A stretch of 9,022 nucleotides of DNA from JACRBK01 sp964427955 (lineage in GTDB: Bacteria; Chloroflexota; Anaerolineae; Aggregatilineales; Aggregatilineaceae), in assembly GCA_964427955.1 (NCBI GenBank), contig CAYRWY010000235.1:1-9022 (forward strand). Direction: 5' to 3'. The notes beneath the pieces were generated by a model. It was not told the DNA's origin. It ran no database searches and saw nothing but the letters and a program-made list of their open reading frames with translations. Positions within the stretch are counted from its first letter, which is position 1. Every line of letters begins with the position of its first letter. Made by a program: the position numbers and the translations under genes. Shown here one piece after another: positions 5,155 through 9,022 of the stretch.

Positions 5155-6942
5155 ATGGGTGAATACAACTGGTCCCTCCTTTGGCGGCAGTCCCAGGCTG
5201 ATCCCTATGCCCGCGCGGCCATGACGCTGCTGGTCTTGAACGGGGTGCCGCTGGATCGGATCGAAGAGGCCCGGTTCGATCTTGAAAGCGGGTGGATCAC
5301 CACCTACGACGGCAGCACTTATCCCCTGACGACCTACGCCCTCGACGCTCTCACCGCCCTGGAAACGCCGTTTTCGCCCGAAAAGCTCACGTCAGCCGCC
5401 GCTGCGCTCTGCCCCCTGGAAGCCGAGGCCCTGCGCCGGATGGCCGGGGCGATCTGGTGGACGACCGAAGAAGGGCGGCTGATCCTTGAAACCGTCGGCA
5501 GCCGGGAAACCCCGATCCTGCCGCTGCGCTTCACCTTCCCGTTCTCGATTGCTCAGCGCTTGCAGCCAGGGGAAGAATCCCCGGTGGCGCTCCGCAGCCG
5601 GCAGGTGCTGCAAACGGCGGCGGATTGGCTGGTGGCCGAAACACTCACCGTCCGGCCCTTTTCGCTCCAGCGCGTTTGGGGGATTCTCCGCCAGGGGCGC
5701 ATCGTTTTTTTGGTGGCGACGACCGGTGTCAGCGGGCTGAACCTGCTGCATAACGTGTTGATGGGGCGATTGTTGTCTCCGGCGGATTACAGCCAGTTGA
5801 CGCTGATCATCACGCTCCAACTGTTGATCGGGCTGCTCCCGGCGGCAGTGCAAACCGTCACGGCCCGGTTCAGCGCCCGGTATGTGGCCCAGGGAGAAGC
5901 CGCGTTGTTAGGAGCACTGCTCCACCAGGTGGGGCGGATGTCGCTCCTGCTGGGCGGGGGGCTAGGACTGGCGGCGCTGGCGATGTCCCCGCTGCTGGTT
6001 GGCTGGTTCCACCTGGACGGCGTCAGCCTGCTGCTGCCCATCATCGTGGCGATCCCTCTTTTTATCGCGATGGGGACCTCGCGTGGTTTTTTGCAGGGGC
6101 TGGGCAGCTACCACTGGCTGAGCACGGCCTACGTCAGCGAGGGCGCGATCCGGTTGGCGGTCGGCGTGATCCTGGGCTATGCCCTGCGCAGCGCGGGCCG
6201 CAGCCTGGAGGGTGTCGTGTGGGGTGTGGGCGAGGCCATGCTCACGGCCTGGTTCGTCGGCTGGCTGGCCCGGCGTCACTTTCAGACCGCCGCGCCCGAA
6301 CCCCCGGCGGCTACCGTGGTCGGGGAGCGCTCGCTGTGGATGCAGTTGGGCAGTTTTACCCTGCTGGCGCTGCTGGGGCAGGCGTTGATCACCAACAGCG
6401 ACTTCGTCCTGGTCAAGAATTTTTTCAGCGCCGAAGACGCGGGAATGTATGCGGCGATCAGCGTCTTAGGGCGCATCGTGTACTTTGGGGCGCTGCCGCT
6501 GACCGTCGTGCTGATCCCGATGATCGCCCGCAAACAGGCGCTCAATGAGCCGACCCAACCGATTTTCATGATCCTGATGGGCGGCGGCGCTGCCGCCTGT
6601 GGCGTGTTGGTCGGCGCGTCGCTGCTGCTGGCCCCTGAGACGCTGCGACTGCTCTACGGATCGGCTTATACCTCGGCAGCGCACCTGCTCGCCCCTTATG
6701 CCCTGGCGGCGTCGCTCTACACTCTCACCAACCTGGCGCTCACGTACCAGATCGCGCTGGGCAAAGGCCGCGAGACCTGGCTGCCCATTCTGGCCGGGGC
6801 GGCCCAGGTGGGCGCGATCCTCGTCCTGCATCACACCTTGATGCAGGTGGTGATCATCCAGATAGTCTTGATGGGACTGCTCTTCGCCGCTACGCTGTGG
6901 CGCATCCGGCACGCCAGCCAGCCCCTCCCCGCGGCGCTATGA
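5155..6942 (+). CDS. Wzx-type polysaccharide flippase (MOP superfamily) with an N-terminal soluble extension
   Basis: The 595-residue product combines two parts. Residues about 1-178 are soluble and of unknown fold (for example FDLESGWITTYDG, IWWTTEEGRLILE). Residues about 183-588 form twelve hydrophobic segments in the arrangement of oligosaccharide flippases: TGVSGLNLLHNVLMGRLLSP in TM1, ITNSDFVLVKNFFSAEDAG around TM7, YAAISVLGRIVYFGALPLT in TM8 and LLYGSAYTSAAHLLAPYALA before TM10. Family knowledge: Wzx proteins move lipid-linked sugar units across the cytoplasmic membrane. Usual length is about 400-500 residues; the excess is the N-terminal part, which I do not recognise. ATG 5155 has AGGA 10 bases upstream, and the extension shares the GC-rich coding character of the rest, so it appears to be a true part of the protein. 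The stop overlaps the next start (ATGA). A role in exporting the glycan made by this locus is inferred from context. Confidence 0.85.
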   Translation: MGEYNWSLLWRQSQADPYARAAMTLLVLNGVPLDRIEEARFDLESGWITTYDGSTYPLTTYALDALTALETPFSPEKLTSAAAALCPLEAEALRRMAGAIWWTTEEGRLILETVGSRETPILPLRFTFPFSIAQRLQPGEESPVALRSRQVLQTAADWLVAETLTVRPFSLQRVWGILRQGRIVFLVATTGVSGLNLLHNVLMGRLLSPADYSQLTLIITLQLLIGLLPAAVQTVTARFSARYVAQGEAALLGALLHQVGRMSLLLGGGLGLAALAMSPLLVGWFHLDGVSLLLPIIVAIPLFIAMGTSRGFLQGLGSYHWLSTAYVSEGAIRLAVGVILGYALRSAGRSLEGVVWGVGEAMLTAWFVGWLARRHFQTAAPEPPAATVVGERSLWMQLGSFTLLALLGQALITNSDFVLVKNFFSAEDAGMYAAISVLGRIVYFGALPLTVVLIPMIARKQALNEPTQPIFMILMGGGAAACGVLVGASLLLAPETLRLLYGSAYTSAAHLLAPYALAASLYTLTNLALTYQIALGKGRETWLPILAGAAQVGAILVLHHTLMQVVIIQIVLMGLLFAATLWRIRHASQPLPAAL

Positions 6943-9022
6943 CCCGACTTGAGAGCTGGTTTTCCCATTATTTTCTCCTGGTCCTGGCCGTGATGGGCGC
7001 GCTGGTGTTTCACGGTGCGCTGCTGCTCGCCGGAAGCTACCGCAATACTTACGATGCCTACGTGCACATCTTTTTCGCCGATCATTACGCGCGCTCCTGG
7101 TGGAATCCCTGGGAACCCCGCTGGTACACCGGATTCACCATGTTCAGCTACCCGCCCCTCACGCACCAGCTTACCGCGCTGATCGCGAAAGTGAGCGATC
7201 TGCCCACCGGCTTTATCGTCGTGATGCTCAGCTCGACCCTGATCACGACCGTCGGGGTGTACCGCTTCAGCCGCCTGTGGGTGGATCACCGTCCCGCGCT
7301 GTATGCCGCCCTGCTGGCGGTCTTTAGCAGCAGCATCGCCGAGACCGTGCACGTTTTCGGGCAGCTTCCCACCATGTTCGTGATCGGGGTGCTGCTCAAC
7401 GCGCTACCTTTCGTCTGGCGGTGGGTGGACGAAGCCCGGGTGTCCGATCTGCTGCGCGGCTGGTCCTTGCTCATGGTGGCCGCCGCAGGGCATCACGTCA
7501 CGACCCTGTTTGGCATGGTCTTTTTCAGCGGCCCGATCCTGGCGACCGTGCTGCTGCGCAAGTTCCGCACCCCGCGCCCCGACGAGCCGGAGATCGACGT
7601 GCTCCGGCTGCGTTTTAGCACGGTCAGGTTGTTAGTGCGGCGGCGCTTCCGGCGGGTGATCCCGGCCCTGGTGCGCTGCGGTATATTCGGCGCCGGGCTG
7701 ATCGCGATCCTGGTGATCACCGTGCTGCCCTACTGGCTGTGGAGCCGCAGCGATCCGATCACCCAGATCACCATCCCTCATGCCAGCCGGGATAACTTCC
7801 TGGTCAACCGGCCCGCCGGGCTGATGTTCTTCCTGATTCCCTGGGGGATGCTGCTGCTGGTGCTGCCGTATGCGTTCTACAAGGGCTTCGGCACGGCGAA
7901 CTGGATTCTGGCCTCTTCCCTGGCGCTGCTGGCGCTGCTGGGCACCGGCGGCACGACCCCTCTACCGGCTTTTTTGCTGCGCGGCTCGTTTTACATCCTG
8001 ACCCTGGACCGCTTCACGTTTTGGGGAACGATCATCATCCTGCCGTTGGCCGGGCAGTTCGTCGAGAGCCTGCTGCACGGGCGTCTCGGCCAGTTCATCG
8101 CCGCGCACCTGGGCGATGGGTGGCGGATGGGCAGCGCCGCAACCTTTCTGCTGGGCCTGATCTTCACCGCGCTGTTCACCGCCAACCTGACCAAATACCG
8201 CCGCTTCCAACCGGCCCCGGTCGATATGACGCCCATCGTGGAATTTCTGGCGAAGGACAATCACGATCACTGGCGCTATCTCACCCTGGGGTTTGGGGAT
8301 CAGATGGCCTGGCTCAGCGCCCAGACTACGGCCCTGGACGTCGAAGGCAATTATCACAGTGCCCGCCGTCTGCCGGAATTGACCAGCACGCCGGTCGAGC
8401 GGCTGGACGGCGCGAAGTTCACGAATATTCCGGGGTTAGGCAGCTTGCAGCAGTTTTTGACCAACCCCCAGCGTTATAACCTCAAATACGTGTTCGTCAA
8501 CGACAGTTTTTACGAGCCGCTGCTGTATTTTGCGGGCTGGCACCGCCTGGGATCGCTGGAAAATAACGTGCAGGTCTGGGAACGATCCGACGTGCCGCCC
8601 CTGCCCGCCGAAATACCAGCCCAGGTTTACCCGGCCTGGCAGCGGCTCATGTGGGGGACACTGCCGGTGGGCAGCCTGGGCGTGGTCCTGGTCACGTTTC
8701 TACTCACCGGGCTGGCCGCCAAAATCCGGTTAAGTCATTTTAGAGTGTTCCGCTGGCGGCTGGTGGGTTTCTGGCTGGCCGACGATCACCGGCCCCCCCG
8801 TCCGGCGAGCGAAGACTGGCAGCTCTGGAAACGCCTTGTCCGGCGCCGGTTTCCGGGCGGACTGCATCTGACGCCCCGGCGGCGGCGCATCGTCTATGGC
8901 GGGGTGCTGTTCGGGCTGCTGCTCAGCGTCGTAGGCGGCGGGGTGGTATTTTTGCGGGAACGGGCGGAATCGCCCCAGGCCGTCGTGCTGGCGTATTACG
9001 ACGCGCTGGACTTCAAGCGTTT
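6939..9022 (+). CDS. Large membrane protein, PTPS-related/GT-C-like glycosyltransferase; runs off the right edge
   Basis: The frame opens at ATG 6939, overlapping the flippase stop by 4 bases (ATGA), and stays open for 694 codons to the window edge. After the first membrane helix (about 11-32) comes YRNTYDAYVHIFFADHY with Asp39, His43 and Asp48. Then come NPWEPRWYTGFTMFSYPPLTH and many hydrophobic segments to about residue 410. This layout, with an acidic first outer loop and a GFxxFxYPP motif, matches the '6-pyruvoyl-tetrahydropterin synthase-related' membrane family (PF10131), which has GT-C-like features and no pterin chemistry. A soluble part (about 425-555) follows, then a helix (about 565-590), a basic stretch and a last helix (651-672). 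The visible end, SPQAVVLAYYDALDFKR, resembles the opening helix of NTF2-like domains. Likely role: sugar transfer from a lipid carrier outside the membrane. Family moderately confident; donor and acceptor unknown. The C terminus is missing. Confidence 0.75.
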   Translation, partial: MTRLESWFSHYFLLVLAVMGALVFHGALLLAGSYRNTYDAYVHIFFADHYARSWWNPWEPRWYTGFTMFSYPPLTHQLTALIAKVSDLPTGFIVVMLSSTLITTVGVYRFSRLWVDHRPALYAALLAVFSSSIAETVHVFGQLPTMFVIGVLLNALPFVWRWVDEARVSDLLRGWSLLMVAAAGHHVTTLFGMVFFSGPILATVLLRKFRTPRPDEPEIDVLRLRFSTVRLLVRRRFRRVIPALVRCGIFGAGLIAILVITVLPYWLWSRSDPITQITIPHASRDNFLVNRPAGLMFFLIPWGMLLLVLPYAFYKGFGTANWILASSLALLALLGTGGTTPLPAFLLRGSFYILTLDRFTFWGTIIILPLAGQFVESLLHGRLGQFIAAHLGDGWRMGSAATFLLGLIFTALFTANLTKYRRFQPAPVDMTPIVEFLAKDNHDHWRYLTLGFGDQMAWLSAQTTALDVEGNYHSARRLPELTSTPVERLDGAKFTNIPGLGSLQQFLTNPQRYNLKYVFVNDSFYEPLLYFAGWHRLGSLENNVQVWERSDVPPLPAEIPAQVYPAWQRLMWGTLPVGSLGVVLVTFLLTGLAAKIRLSHFRVFRWRLVGFWLADDHRPPRPASEDWQLWKRLVRRRFPGGLHLTPRRRRIVYGGVLFGLLLSVVGGGVVFLRERAESPQAVVLAYYDALDFKR

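Noticed and set aside
5392..5853. 153-codon antisense frame inside the flippase gene
   Set aside because: It lies opposite a clear flippase; the peptide is Arg/Gln/His-rich without domains, as in shadow frames.
6831..7352. 173-codon antisense frame across the flippase/GT-C junction
   Set aside because: It spans the overlap of two well-supported coupled genes and has shadow-frame composition.
8021..8479. 152-codon plus-strand frame in the right part
   Set aside because: It is in a different frame from the continuous 694-codon GT-C-like frame, which has coherent membrane segments and motifs.

Overview
The window looks like part of a surface-polysaccharide (exopolysaccharide or cell-surface glycan) locus from a GC-rich bacterium. 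The mix of a PTPS-related GT-C-like membrane protein, a MOP-family flippase and concanavalin-like modules is reminiscent of Chloroflexota (Anaerolineae-like), but that assignment is an inference from gene content only. No rRNA, tRNA or CRISPR array was seen.

Left part, about 1-2140: relatively AT-rich and gene-poor. It holds a possible C-terminal gene fragment entering from the left edge (stop at 157-159). About 440 bases follow without a convincing gene. Next comes a minus-strand NusG/RfaH-type antiterminator paralogue (600-1112), then a minus-strand IS630-like transposase remnant that is frameshifted and lacks its catalytic domain (1340-1809). About 300 bases of non-coding DNA lead into the plus-strand operon. 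That leader holds a strong plus-strand RNA hairpin (1981-2034), two AGGGTAG repeats resembling the core of ops/JUMPstart elements (2033-2058), and a consensus TATAAT box (2136-2141).

Right part, about 2182-9022: visibly more GC-rich and densely packed on the plus strand. The order is a membrane O-acyltransferase (Acyl_transf_3/WecH type), a membrane-anchored protein with three concanavalin-like beta-sandwich repeats, a Wzx-type flippase with an unusual N-terminal soluble domain of about 175 residues, and a large multi-membrane PTPS-related/GT-C-like protein that runs off the right edge. The first pair is joined by a 1-base overlap (TGATG) and the last pair by a 4-base ATGA overlap. Only 82 bases separate the two pairs, so all four are probably one operon.

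Working model: the GT-C-like protein transfers lipid-linked sugars outside the membrane, the flippase exports lipid-linked units, the acyltransferase decorates them, and the triple-repeat protein binds or presents glycan at the surface. The nearby NusG paralogue may help polymerase read such a long operon, although it points away from this one.
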